Shown here one piece after another: positions 25,734-32,600 of a stretch of DNA of 32,600 nt. The notes under the pieces were generated by a model. That model searched no databases, was not told the origin of the DNA, and saw only the letters and a program-made list of their open reading frames with translations. Each line of letters begins with the position of its first letter. Position 1 is the stretch's first letter. This DNA is from an uncultured Butyrivibrio sp. (lineage in GTDB: Bacteria; Bacillota; Clostridia; Lachnospirales; Lachnospiraceae): contig CAMVLM010000031.1 in NCBI GenBank assembly GCA_947168335.1, positions 1-32,600 of the forward strand, read 5' to 3'. A program made the position numbers and the translations under genes.

Positions 25734-27545
25734 TTATTTAGTAACTACCTTTGACCCCTTATGGCGTTTGATTTCTGTACCGCCACCAGAAGTAATCGTA
25801 TTCTTTACAAAGACATTCATGATATCCTTGTAACCGGTCTTTCCGTCCTTATCATAGTGTGATTCCAATGAGCAGAACTCATCATCATCATACATAATGG
25901 CCATTGAGTCTCCTGCCTCTGTCTTGATAAGAATGATTGTTGATTTATTCTCATCAGTAGTGACTGTTGTGAATTCATAATCCTCACTTTCAAGGAAGTT
26001 ATCCATATCAGCCACTGCTCCCATGAGTGCATCCTGAGCCTGATCAAGATCAAGAGGTGCAGCTTCCATAGGTGCTTCGTCCATATCCTCCATAATATTA
26101 GGAGCATCTATGGTGATCTGGTCAAGGCTCTCATCCGAAGATTCATTTATTACCTTTTCAAGCTCTGCAATTTCTGCATCAAGCTCATCAGCAGCCTCTT
26201 CAAGTTTAATTGAATCAGGAATCGGAATATCCTCAAGTGATATTGTCTCCTCAAGAGCAACCTCAGACTCCTGCACAGCCTCCTCGAGATTTATCTCAGG
26301 TTCCGCTGCCATTTCTTCAAGATTGATCTCAGGCTCTGCTACCATTTCTTCAAGATTGATCTCCGTATCAAGCGCTACTTCTTCTGCAGGCGCTTCATCA
26401 GAAGGAAGATCCAACTCTGGAATATTGAGATCAAGATCAGGAATTTCAATCTGAACTTCTTCCATTGCAGGAATCTCTGCCTCTGCTACTATTTCTTCTA
26501 CTGCGGGCGCTTCCTCAACTACAGGAACTTCTTCTGCTACAGGTGCTTCTTCTGCTACAGGAGCTTCCTCCATTACCGGAATTTCTTCCGCTACTGCTAT
26601 TTCTTCTACTGCGGGGGCTTCTTCAACCACAGGAACTTCTTCTGCTACAGGGGCTTCCTCCATTGCAGGAATCTCTGCCTCTGCTACTATTTCTTCTACT
26701 GCGGGCGCTTCCTCAACCACAGTAACTTCTTCTGCTACAAGTGCTTCCTCCATTGCAGGAATTTCTTCCGCCACTGCTATTTCCTCTGCCACAGGAACTT
26801 CTTCTGCTACAGGGGCTTCCTCCATTGCAGGAATCTCTGTCTCTGCTACTACTTCTTCTACTGCGGGCGCTTCCTCAACTACAGGGGCTTCTTCCATTAC
26901 CGGAATTTCTTCCGCCACTGCTACTTCCTCTGCCACAGGAACCTCTTCTGCTACTATTTCTTCTACTGCAGGTGCTTCTTCGGCCACAGGCACCTCTTCC
27001 TCTGCAGGCTCTTCTACTATAAATACACCGGCATTATCCGACGGTTCAAGCACAGCTTCCTCTACCACAGGAGCTTCCTCTACTGCGGGAATCTCTTCTG
27101 CTGCTACTACTGCTTCCTCTACCAAAGGAGCTTCCTCTACTACCGGAATCTCTTCCACTGCTCCTGCTGCTTCCTCTGCTACCGGAGCTGCCTCCGCAAC
27201 AGGGGCAGGCATATCTCCAGCTGCTATCATTGCTTCCATAACAGGATCTATATCACTGGGCATCTCCACTGCTTCAGGTATTACCGCTTCTTCTACAGGA
27301 ACTTCAATGGCTTCAGGCGCCGGAGCTTCAGCCGCAGCTGCCATCTCCTCAAGATTTTTGTCTACTTCACTTGCAGTCTGTGCTGCTGCCATAGCTGCAA
27401 TCATTGCATCTGCTGAAGCAGCAAGTGTCTCTGCTTTTGTTGAAGCTTTCGTCGTCTTGGTCGCTGTTTTAGCTGCCGGTTTAGCCGCTGTTTTTGCTGT
27501 TTTTGTAGCCTGTTTCTCGGTTTCCTGTGTATTTGTGGTTCCCAT
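25734..27545 (-). CDS. acidic hexapeptide-repeat protein with Lys/Ala/Thr-rich tail; function unknown
   Basis: 603 residues from the ATG at 27545 (AAAGGAG seven bases upstream). No signal peptide, membrane helix or cell-wall anchor is seen, so it is probably cytoplasmic. Four regions are visible. Residues ~11-38 are Lys/Ala/Thr-rich ([18 protein letters not shown]), like histone H1-type tails. Residues ~118-360 are hexapeptides of the type [12 protein letters not shown] and IPAMEE. Residues ~390-425 are three ten-residue repeats of the type [10 protein letters not shown], followed by a helical acidic stretch. The last ~100 residues look folded ([35 protein letters not shown]) and match no family I recognise. 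It lies downstream of the permease-kinase gene and ends in a strong terminator. Its function cannot be assigned. Confidence 0.85.
   Translation of the reverse strand: MGTTNTQETEKQATKTAKTAAKPAAKTATKTTKASTKAETLAASADAMIAAMAAAQTASEVDKNLEEMAAAAEAPAPEAIEVPVEEAVIPEAVEMPSDIDPVMEAMIAAGDMPAPVAEAAPVAEEAAGAVEEIPVVEEAPLVEEAVVAAEEIPAVEEAPVVEEAVLEPSDNAGVFIVEEPAEEEVPVAEEAPAVEEIVAEEVPVAEEVAVAEEIPVMEEAPVVEEAPAVEEVVAETEIPAMEEAPVAEEVPVAEEIAVAEEIPAMEEALVAEEVTVVEEAPAVEEIVAEAEIPAMEEAPVAEEVPVVEEAPAVEEIAVAEEIPVMEEAPVAEEAPVAEEVPVVEEAPAVEEIVAEAEIPAMEEVQIEIPDLDLNIPELDLPSDEAPAEEVALDTEINLEEMVAEPEINLEEMAAEPEINLEEAVQESEVALEETISLEDIPIPDSIKLEEAADELDAEIAELEKVINESSDESLDQITIDAPNIMEDMDEAPMEAAPLDLDQAQDALMGAVADMDNFLESEDYEFTTVTTDENKSTIILIKTEAGDSMAIMYDDDEFCSLESHYDKDGKTGYKDIMNVFVKNTITSGGGTEIKRHKGSKVVTK
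26460..27190 (-). repeat. in-frame 18-bp tandem repeat tract inside the acidic repeat protein
   Basis: About 730 bp of degenerate 18-bp units encoding six-residue repeats. Higher-order copies are visible: the unit starting GCAGGAATCTCTG on the plus strand recurs at 26467, 26665 and 26827, spaced 198 and 162 bp (11 and 9 units), with only a few changes over ~50 bases. This points to recent expansion by slippage or recombination. Length could vary between strains, or be wrong in a short-read assembly. Confidence 0.9.
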
Positions 27546-27592
27546 AATAAATCTCCTTTCGAAGATGATTTTACGCAATACTACAAATATAT

Positions 27593-27656
27593 TATCTTTT
27601 ATTTGAACAAAATTTCACAGTAAACTTTCTATAAAAACACTAAAGAAATTAAAAAC
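27593..27656 (-). promoter_or_regulatory. shared upstream block, copy A (before the repeat-protein gene)
   Basis: This 64-bp AT-rich block aligns without gaps to 30919-30982, with about three quarters of positions identical. On the minus strand both read TTTAG-GTTTTT, then TAGAAA, TTTA, TTGTT and AAATAAAAGATA. It lies 48-111 bp before the ATG. It probably holds promoter or regulator-binding elements; I could not assign a firm -35/-10 pair. Confidence 0.45.
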
Positions 27657-27660
27657 AAAT

Positions 27661-27882
27661 GGGCTGTCGCACAATTGAGTGTAGCTGCTTTTTGACGCAA
27701 GCCGCTCGACTTTGTTATATTTGTTGTTCTCAGCTTCCCAGGATACAACAAAGCCTTGCTATCTTGGCATTTTTGTTGTTTTCATTTATCTAATATGTAA
27801 TAAGAAATATTTTCGCTTGCAAAATCCCTACGCGTGAGCGGTATTGCCTGCTTCACAAGTAGCTGTTCATAGAGCAACAGTC
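27661..27882. other. structured non-coding element between permease-kinase and repeat-protein genes
   Basis: No credible gene lies in 27546-27892. Beyond the shared block, about 220 bp carry several inverted repeats: ACAACAAAGCC with GGC-ATT-TTTGTTGT (27745-27779), a competing TTTGTTGT arm at about 27719-27726, and CTGTT/AACAG (27863-27880). The ends are degenerate inverted repeats: GGGCTGTCGCACA at 27661 against the reverse of AGAGCAACAGTC at 27871-27882 (about 9 of 13 match). GC content differs from the flanking AT-rich leader. It could be a decayed MITE or IS end, a structured RNA, or both. A TATAAT sits on the minus strand at 27884-27889, without a good -35. Confidence 0.35.
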
Positions 27883-27892
27883 TATTATAAAA

Positions 27893-30838
27893 CTACATGA
27901 AATTATTTTTGGAAGCAATGATCTTATCCCGGGGAAGGAATTTCATAATAACATGCTCTAAATCCTTTCCGGAAACAGGCTTTGCCATATAATAGTCAAA
28001 ACCGAGATTTATGTACTTTTCCTTTGATTCTGCCCCGGCATTTGCAGTCAGTGCAACACAGGGTTTATGAACGTTAGCATTGTTAATGCTGCCACGAAGC
28101 GTTGTGAGCATTTCAATGCCATCCATTATTGGCATTCTGTGATCAATGAGCAACAGATCATATTCATTTTTAGTTGTCATTTCAAGGCCTTCAGCACCGT
28201 CTTTAGCCGTGTCAACCTGTATCAGTGTATCTTTAAGCAAATTGATGATAACAAACAGGTTCATCTCTGTATCATCAACCACAAGAATACGTGCCTCCGG
28301 AGCAGTAAAACGAGGCAGCGTATCTGTTGGCATTTCGCTGTCTGCAATCTGCTCATGCTTCTCAATAGTAACAGGTTCCCAGTCAATAACTTTCTGACAT
28401 ACCGTAAAAGTGAAATTTGATCCAAGATCAGGAACACTTTCCACTTCAAGTGTACCACCCATCAGTTCCAGCAGGCTTTTCACGATATTCATTCCAAGAC
28501 CTGCACCTGAAGACGTAATACTTCTGCCGCTATTTATCCTGTCAAATGAGTTGAAAATGCGTTTGCGGTTTTCTTCATCAAGACCGACACCTGTATCAAT
28601 AACCGAAGCATTTATCAGTACATGTTCCTCGTCCTTTTTTGTAACACTTATATTCAGCGTAATCCTGCCTTCCTCTGTATACTTCACCGCATTAGACAGC
28701 AGATTATTTAGAATCTGCCGAAAGCGGATACTGTCGCCGTACAGACGCTTTGGCATATTTTTATCCACGCTGACATCATAAATCAATCCTTTAGCCTTGG
28801 CGCGCTTGAATATATCATCAGAAACACCTCTGACAATTTCATATAAATTGTATTCTGCTTCTTCCAAAGTCAAATAGCCGGCATCTATTGATGAATAGTC
28901 CAGAATCTCATTTACAAGAGACACAAGCATATTACCTGCAACATAAATATCCGTTGCATACTTGCGACTGTTTTCTTCCTTGGTCTCACGAAGTATCATT
29001 TCATCCATGCCAAGTATAGTGTTGATCGGAGTACGTATCTCATGAGACATGTTGGACATGAAATCATTCTTTGTTTTCAGTAAGTCTTCAACTACACTCT
29101 TCTGCTTGCGAATAATGGAAGTATACAGACTGAACAAAATAACCAGGACAACCAAAACAAGAACTATCTGAATTGAATTGTTTACCATCATTGTCCCATT
29201 TACTTCAGCAAGCTGTTCCTGCAAATACTGATCCAGCTTTGCAGCCTCCTGGCTGCCTAACGTATGTCCAATTTCTTCAAACGACTTTTTTTGATAAGTC
29301 ATAATGTTGTGTATGGCTTCCTCAGTACTGCTTGAATACCTCTGTCTTGTCCATACTGTTGTTGTGAAAAGTATAAGAAGCAGCAGCATTATCCAAACAA
29401 CTGTGGAATTGCCATAACGCCATTCCTTATCCTTATGATTAATATAATAGAAAACCAGAAATCCCAGTATGCTCCAAACAACAAGGATCAAATATGACTC
29501 TGTGGATAAATACGCAATATTGGTAAAACTCGGAATCAGCATAAACAGGCAAAAGTATATAGAAAACAGCAATCCCAAAAATCCGGTTGCCATGACAGAA
29601 TTATTCTTCTCTTCTCTGGCAATCCTGAAAGCAGCAAGGGATGTATAAGCATATGCAATCGTCGCACCAATAGAACTAATATCAACAATCCAGTTAATAA
29701 CACTCCTGCCAAGAAACGGCACAGGTATTGAGATCAGAACCATAAACGGAATCAGATTTTTAGGCATATGATTCCCGTCTGATCTTCCAATCCATCCAGG
29801 CATGAAGTCATGTCTCTTAACAGAAAGCGACAGCCTTGACAGAGCATACCACTGTCCCAGCATTCCTGTAATAACTGCCCCTAAAATGGTAAAGCAAAAC
29901 AAAATAAGGCCATATTTTCCCAACAGGATATTTACTGAGTTAAAAACAGGAACACTTTGAAATCCCTCAAAATCATCAAGAACCTTAATATACTCATACC
30001 AGCTTGAAAAACCATCCGGCAAAACAGATACGGCAAGTAATGAAAGCGCTATATAGCTAAATGCACTGACCAGAACAGAACTGATTATGATTTTAATAAT
30101 ATCCCCGTAGGAATACTCAAACTCTTCAGTTGCATGCGCAACTGATTCAAAGCCCACAAATGCCCATGGTGCAAGTGCAACTATGCTGGCAACACTGGAA
30201 AAAGAATTTCTTTCAGGAGAAAAGGGCGGATTAAAAGCTCCGCCTGACTTACTTATGCGAACAACAGCTGCAATAAAACCTATCGTGATTCCAATAACCA
30301 TTATCACAGCACAGGTAGTCAATATTGTTCCTATAAGCCTGGAATCCCGAGAACATACAAACCCTATGATTACAATCGAAATGACCGAAAGTATAGCTTC
30401 GCCGAAATATACATCATATCCCGCTATCTGATAATGGAATCCAAATTGAAAAATATTGCCCACAAGATTTCTGAAAATCAATGGCAGTGCGGTTGCATTA
30501 GCCCATGCTATTGACATATAGACAATCGCCATAAACCACGCGCATAAAAAGCCATGATCATATCCAAGGTTCTCCCTTGCATAAGTATAAGATCCACCTG
30601 CATCAGGATAATGCTTTATCATAAAGGAATAGTTGATGCCGATTATAAGCATTATGACAGCACTCAATGATATTCCCAATACGGTACCTAAAGGCCCGGA
30701 AATAGGCAGGAAGGTCGTGCCCGGCATAATAAATGCGCCCCATCCTACTGCACATCCAAAGGACAGCGCCCACACATTAAGCAGCGACATCGATTTTTTA
30801 ATTTCGGTTCCATATTTAGAATTGCTGTTTTTACTCAT
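27893..30838 (-). CDS. APC amino-acid permease - histidine kinase - receiver fusion (transporter-like sensor)
   Basis: 981 residues from the ATG at 30838 (AGAGGT five bases upstream; the frame is open further but unsupported). Residues ~10-475 form an APC permease domain that keeps the TM1 bend VGWGAFIMPGT, GGSYTYARENLG and the TM6 motif WAFVGFESVAHATEE, so ligand binding looks intact. An extra membrane helix (~479-496), a ~55-residue extracytoplasmic helical segment and a second helix (~556-576) lead to the kinase. The H-box is MSNMSHEIRTPIN (His599), the N-box LNNLLSNAVKYTEEG, and the G-boxes DTGVGL and GAGLGMNIV. The receiver has VVDDTE, phospho-acceptor Asp899 in LLIDHRMP, and Lys in YMAKPV. 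No HPt or output domain is present, and no partner regulator is nearby. It probably senses an amino acid, by analogy with CbrA (SLC5-kinase). Confidence 0.92.
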   Translation of the reverse strand: MSKNSNSKYGTEIKKSMSLLNVWALSFGCAVGWGAFIMPGTTFLPISGPLGTVLGISLSAVIMLIIGINYSFMIKHYPDAGGSYTYARENLGYDHGFLCAWFMAIVYMSIAWANATALPLIFRNLVGNIFQFGFHYQIAGYDVYFGEAILSVISIVIIGFVCSRDSRLIGTILTTCAVIMVIGITIGFIAAVVRISKSGGAFNPPFSPERNSFSSVASIVALAPWAFVGFESVAHATEEFEYSYGDIIKIIISSVLVSAFSYIALSLLAVSVLPDGFSSWYEYIKVLDDFEGFQSVPVFNSVNILLGKYGLILFCFTILGAVITGMLGQWYALSRLSLSVKRHDFMPGWIGRSDGNHMPKNLIPFMVLISIPVPFLGRSVINWIVDISSIGATIAYAYTSLAAFRIAREEKNNSVMATGFLGLLFSIYFCLFMLIPSFTNIAYLSTESYLILVVWSILGFLVFYYINHKDKEWRYGNSTVVWIMLLLLILFTTTVWTRQRYSSSTEEAIHNIMTYQKKSFEEIGHTLGSQEAAKLDQYLQEQLAEVNGTMMVNNSIQIVLVLVVLVILFSLYTSIIRKQKSVVEDLLKTKNDFMSNMSHEIRTPINTILGMDEMILRETKEENSRKYATDIYVAGNMLVSLVNEILDYSSIDAGYLTLEEAEYNLYEIVRGVSDDIFKRAKAKGLIYDVSVDKNMPKRLYGDSIRFRQILNNLLSNAVKYTEEGRITLNISVTKKDEEHVLINASVIDTGVGLDEENRKRIFNSFDRINSGRSITSSGAGLGMNIVKSLLELMGGTLEVESVPDLGSNFTFTVCQKVIDWEPVTIEKHEQIADSEMPTDTLPRFTAPEARILVVDDTEMNLFVIINLLKDTLIQVDTAKDGAEGLEMTTKNEYDLLLIDHRMPIMDGIEMLTTLRGSINNANVHKPCVALTANAGAESKEKYINLGFDYYMAKPVSGKDLEHVIMKFLPRDKIIASKNNFM

Positions 30839-30918
30839 TGAGTACCTCTTTTTGACAATACTGCAATAGTTAATACGCCTGAAAATAAATTTCACAAAAA
30901 AGCAATAATATTGTCTGC

Positions 30919-30982
30919 TATCTTTTATTTTAACAACTATTCGCACTAAATTTTCTAAAAAAACGCTAAAATTATTGAAAAT
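30919..30982 (-). promoter_or_regulatory. shared upstream block, copy B (before the permease-kinase gene)
   Basis: Partner of 27593-27656, ungapped and about 75% identical by eye, 81-144 bp before the permease-kinase ATG. The same order of TTTAG, TAGAAA, TTTAGTG, TTGTTAAAATAAAAGATA is kept. It suggests common regulation of the two genes. The two tracts are AT-rich, which raises chance similarity. Confidence 0.45.
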
Positions 30983-30985
30983 GAA

Positions 30986-31025
30986 GAAAACAAAAGCTCA
31001 GTGCCAATAAGTACTGACACTGAGC
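30986..31025 (-). terminator. intrinsic terminator of the rhamnosidase gene
   Basis: GCTCAGTG and CACTGAGC form an 8-bp stem around a 14-base loop, followed on the minus strand by TTTTGTTTTC. It starts 18 bp after the rhamnosidase stop codon and separates that gene from the permease-kinase promoter region. Confidence 0.82.
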
Positions 31026-31043
31026 CACATTAATAATAATAGA

Positions 31044-32573
31044 TTATATTTTTCCCCTGATCACATATTTACCTTTTGTGAAACGACCGGACAAAAGATT
31101 CTCCCCGGTTATCTCATTTCCATTAAGCGTAATATCCGTAAGTTCTCTGTCCAAAACGAATTCACAGGAGCCTCCAAATGGTACCTCGAACTCATATGTA
31201 ACTTCATATCCTTCCACGTACCATCCGGATGAATACCTTCCAACGGTTGTATCTGCAAAAGCCTTCGCTCTTCCAAGTCTTTCATCGACATGAGGTGCAA
31301 TTCTCATACTCCTGCCCGCGATATTGTTCTCATCAACACGTATACCGCAGACATCCTCATAAATCCACTCAACTATAGCTCCGTACGCATAATGATTCAG
31401 GCTGTTCATTCCAGTACCGCTTATGCTTCCATCAGGAAGAAGTGAATTCCACCTTTCCCAGATTGTTGTTGCTCCCAGATTAACCTCATAGAGCCAGCTG
31501 GGATAATCCTCATTGAGAAGAAGCGTAAATGCATCCTCTACTAAGCGGGCTTTTGTAAGCGCACTGCATAAAAATGTGGTTCCCACAAATCCTGTGGCAA
31601 GATGATGTTTCCATAGTTTAAGGATCTCAAGCAGGTTCCTTCCTGCAATATCCATTTCATCATCATCAAACAGTCCGAAGTATATGGCAATGGCATACGC
31701 TGTCTGAGTCTTTATCTTAAGCGTTCCGGGAGCCTCAAGATATTTATCCCGTACTGCCTGTTTTACCTGCATGCTTCTTTCATGATAAATCTCTGCATCC
31801 TCCTTCAGCCCCAGAACCGCTGCGGCTTTAGAAGTGATTTCAGCGGAAGCCATATAATAAACAGAGGCAACAAAATATTTGTCCGTTCCGCCTTCTCTGT
31901 TTTCCATACCTGCTGCGTCTCCCTCAACATCCAGAGAGAGCCAGTCTCCAAAATGGAAGCCGCAGTCCCAAAGTCTCTTGCCCCCGCAATGCTTCTCTTC
32001 CATGGAAATAATAAAATCAGTCCACAGCTTCATGTTTTCATACTGTTCTTTGAGCCATGCCTTATTTCCATAATGAAGGTACATCTTCCAGGGAATAATT
32101 ACTGCCGCATCACCCCAGACACTTGATCCCGCTTCACCCCATGCATCCTCAGTCATGTCATAGGGAGGTTCCGCCAGTTTCTCCCTGCCAATTGTCAGTA
32201 TATCGGGAACCACATAGGGAACAGCGCCATCCTTTTCCACCTGCTCATATCTCATATCCTTAAGATATTTTCTGAAAAAAACCGGTGTCTGCATGTGATA
32301 AGAGGCCGCACCGGAAAAAATCTGTGCATCTCCCGTCCATCCGCATCTCTCATCTCTCTGAGGACAGTCCGTAGGTATATCTACAAAATTATCCTTCTGG
32401 CTCCATTTCGTATTTTCAATAAGCCTGTTAACCTTCTGATTCCCGGTTTCGATAGAACCAGTCTCCGAAATGTCCGAATAAATTGCCACTGCCTCAAAAT
32501 CTGCAGATTCAATCTCCTCTTTACTCATACCGGTGACTCTTACATACCTGAAGCCAAAAAATGTAAAGTGTGC
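31044..32573 (-). CDS. alpha-L-rhamnosidase, GH78 (5' part missing at contig end)
   Basis: 510 genuine codons of the C-terminal half; GH78 enzymes are usually 850-1000 residues. The fragment enters at HFTFFGFRYVRVTG, the end of the domain before the catalytic barrel. DCPQRDERCGWTGDAQ (about residues 69-85 of the fragment) holds the acidic residues and general acid of the (alpha/alpha)6 barrel. GATTIWERWNSLLPDG carries the second catalytic Glu, and a C-terminal beta-sandwich follows. It hydrolyses terminal alpha-L-rhamnose from plant glycans or rhamnosides. The frame appears to continue to 32588 with a GTG start, but those codons (translated LFRS) come from sequencing adapter, so no start is present. 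Confidence 0.93.
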   Translation of the reverse strand, partial: AHFTFFGFRYVRVTGMSKEEIESADFEAVAIYSDISETGSIETGNQKVNRLIENTKWSQKDNFVDIPTDCPQRDERCGWTGDAQIFSGAASYHMQTPVFFRKYLKDMRYEQVEKDGAVPYVVPDILTIGREKLAEPPYDMTEDAWGEAGSSVWGDAAVIIPWKMYLHYGNKAWLKEQYENMKLWTDFIISMEEKHCGGKRLWDCGFHFGDWLSLDVEGDAAGMENREGGTDKYFVASVYYMASAEITSKAAAVLGLKEDAEIYHERSMQVKQAVRDKYLEAPGTLKIKTQTAYAIAIYFGLFDDDEMDIAGRNLLEILKLWKHHLATGFVGTTFLCSALTKARLVEDAFTLLLNEDYPSWLYEVNLGATTIWERWNSLLPDGSISGTGMNSLNHYAYGAIVEWIYEDVCGIRVDENNIAGRSMRIAPHVDERLGRAKAFADTTVGRYSSGWYVEGYEVTYEFEVPFGGSCEFVLDRELTDITLNGNEITGENLLSGRFTKGKYVIRGKI

Positions 32574-32600
32574 AGATCGGAAGAGCACACGTCTGAACTC
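32574..32600 (+). other. Illumina TruSeq adapter sequence at the contig end (artefact)
   Basis: The last 27 bases begin AGATCGGAAGAGC and continue ACACGTCTGAACTC, matching the TruSeq read-1 adapter without a mismatch as far as the window goes. This is not genomic DNA. It marks the end of a contig assembled from untrimmed reads. Confidence 0.97.

Noticed and set aside
26110..27022. Plus-strand Leu/Pro-rich or Ser-rich open frames opposite the repeat protein
   Set aside because: They mirror the 18-bp repeat on the other strand, have no ribosome binding site and encode only low-complexity sequence.
26460..27190. Repeat array resembling a CRISPR
   Set aside because: The repeats are contiguous, degenerate and in frame with a coding sequence; there are no unique spacers and no cas genes.
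27884..27889. TATAAT on the minus strand just after the permease-kinase stop codon, as a promoter
   Set aside because: No acceptable -35 lies 16-18 bp upstream and it would read through the whole structured element; kept only as a remark.
28067..28420. Plus-strand frame inside the receiver domain
   Set aside because: It is a shadow of the conserved receiver coding sequence on the other strand.
32574..32588. GTG start of the rhamnosidase at 32588
   Set aside because: The first codons are adapter sequence, and GH78 enzymes need several hundred more N-terminal residues.

Overview
The window reads as a Firmicutes chromosome, most likely a rumen or gut Lachnospiraceae of the Butyrivibrio type. 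This rests on moderate-to-low GC, AGGAGG-type ribosome binding sites, the hybrid histidine kinase style (SHEIRTPIN H-box), a YitT protein and the composition of the polysaccharide cluster. The genus is inference. Almost everything is on the minus strand; the only convincing plus-strand gene is the YitT gene at 21489-22349. No tRNA, rRNA, CRISPR array or transposase gene was seen.

Region 1 (1-21321, read leftward from about 21350) is one long surface-polysaccharide operon. In transcription order it holds: a PglC-like initiating phosphoglycosyl transferase; a PLP enzyme and an ATP-grasp ligase; a GT4; a UDP-HexNAc 6-dehydrogenase; a two-hairpin intergenic region; a DUF2334 deacetylase-like protein; three GT4 enzymes; an AsnB-type amidotransferase; another GT4; an MBOAT acyltransferase with an SGNH-like partner; a second AsnB; a GT2; a GT11 fucosyltransferase; and a PglK-like ABC flippase cut by the window edge. 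Together they suggest a fucosylated, O-acylated glycan containing uronic acids that may be amidated or aminoacylated. No Wzy-type polymerase is visible. The operon promoter has a perfect TATAAT and is overlapped by a 12-bp inverted repeat.

Region 2 (21489-25733) holds the divergent YitT gene, a MATE efflux pump and a SulP anion transporter with a STAS domain. Two strong intrinsic terminators, at 23813-23849 and 25686-25725, separate the units.

Region 3 (25734-30838) is the most unusual. A 981-residue protein fuses an APC amino-acid permease to a histidine kinase and a receiver domain. Downstream is a 603-residue acidic protein with a Lys/Ala/Thr tail, dozens of VAEEAP-like hexapeptides and an unrecognised C-terminal domain. 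The two genes share a similar block of about 64 bp upstream. Between them lies about 220 bp of structured non-coding DNA with degenerate inverted-repeat ends.

Region 4 (31044-32573) is the C-terminal part of a GH78 alpha-L-rhamnosidase with its own terminator. The last 27 bases (32574-32600) match the Illumina TruSeq adapter and are a contig-end artefact, not genomic DNA.
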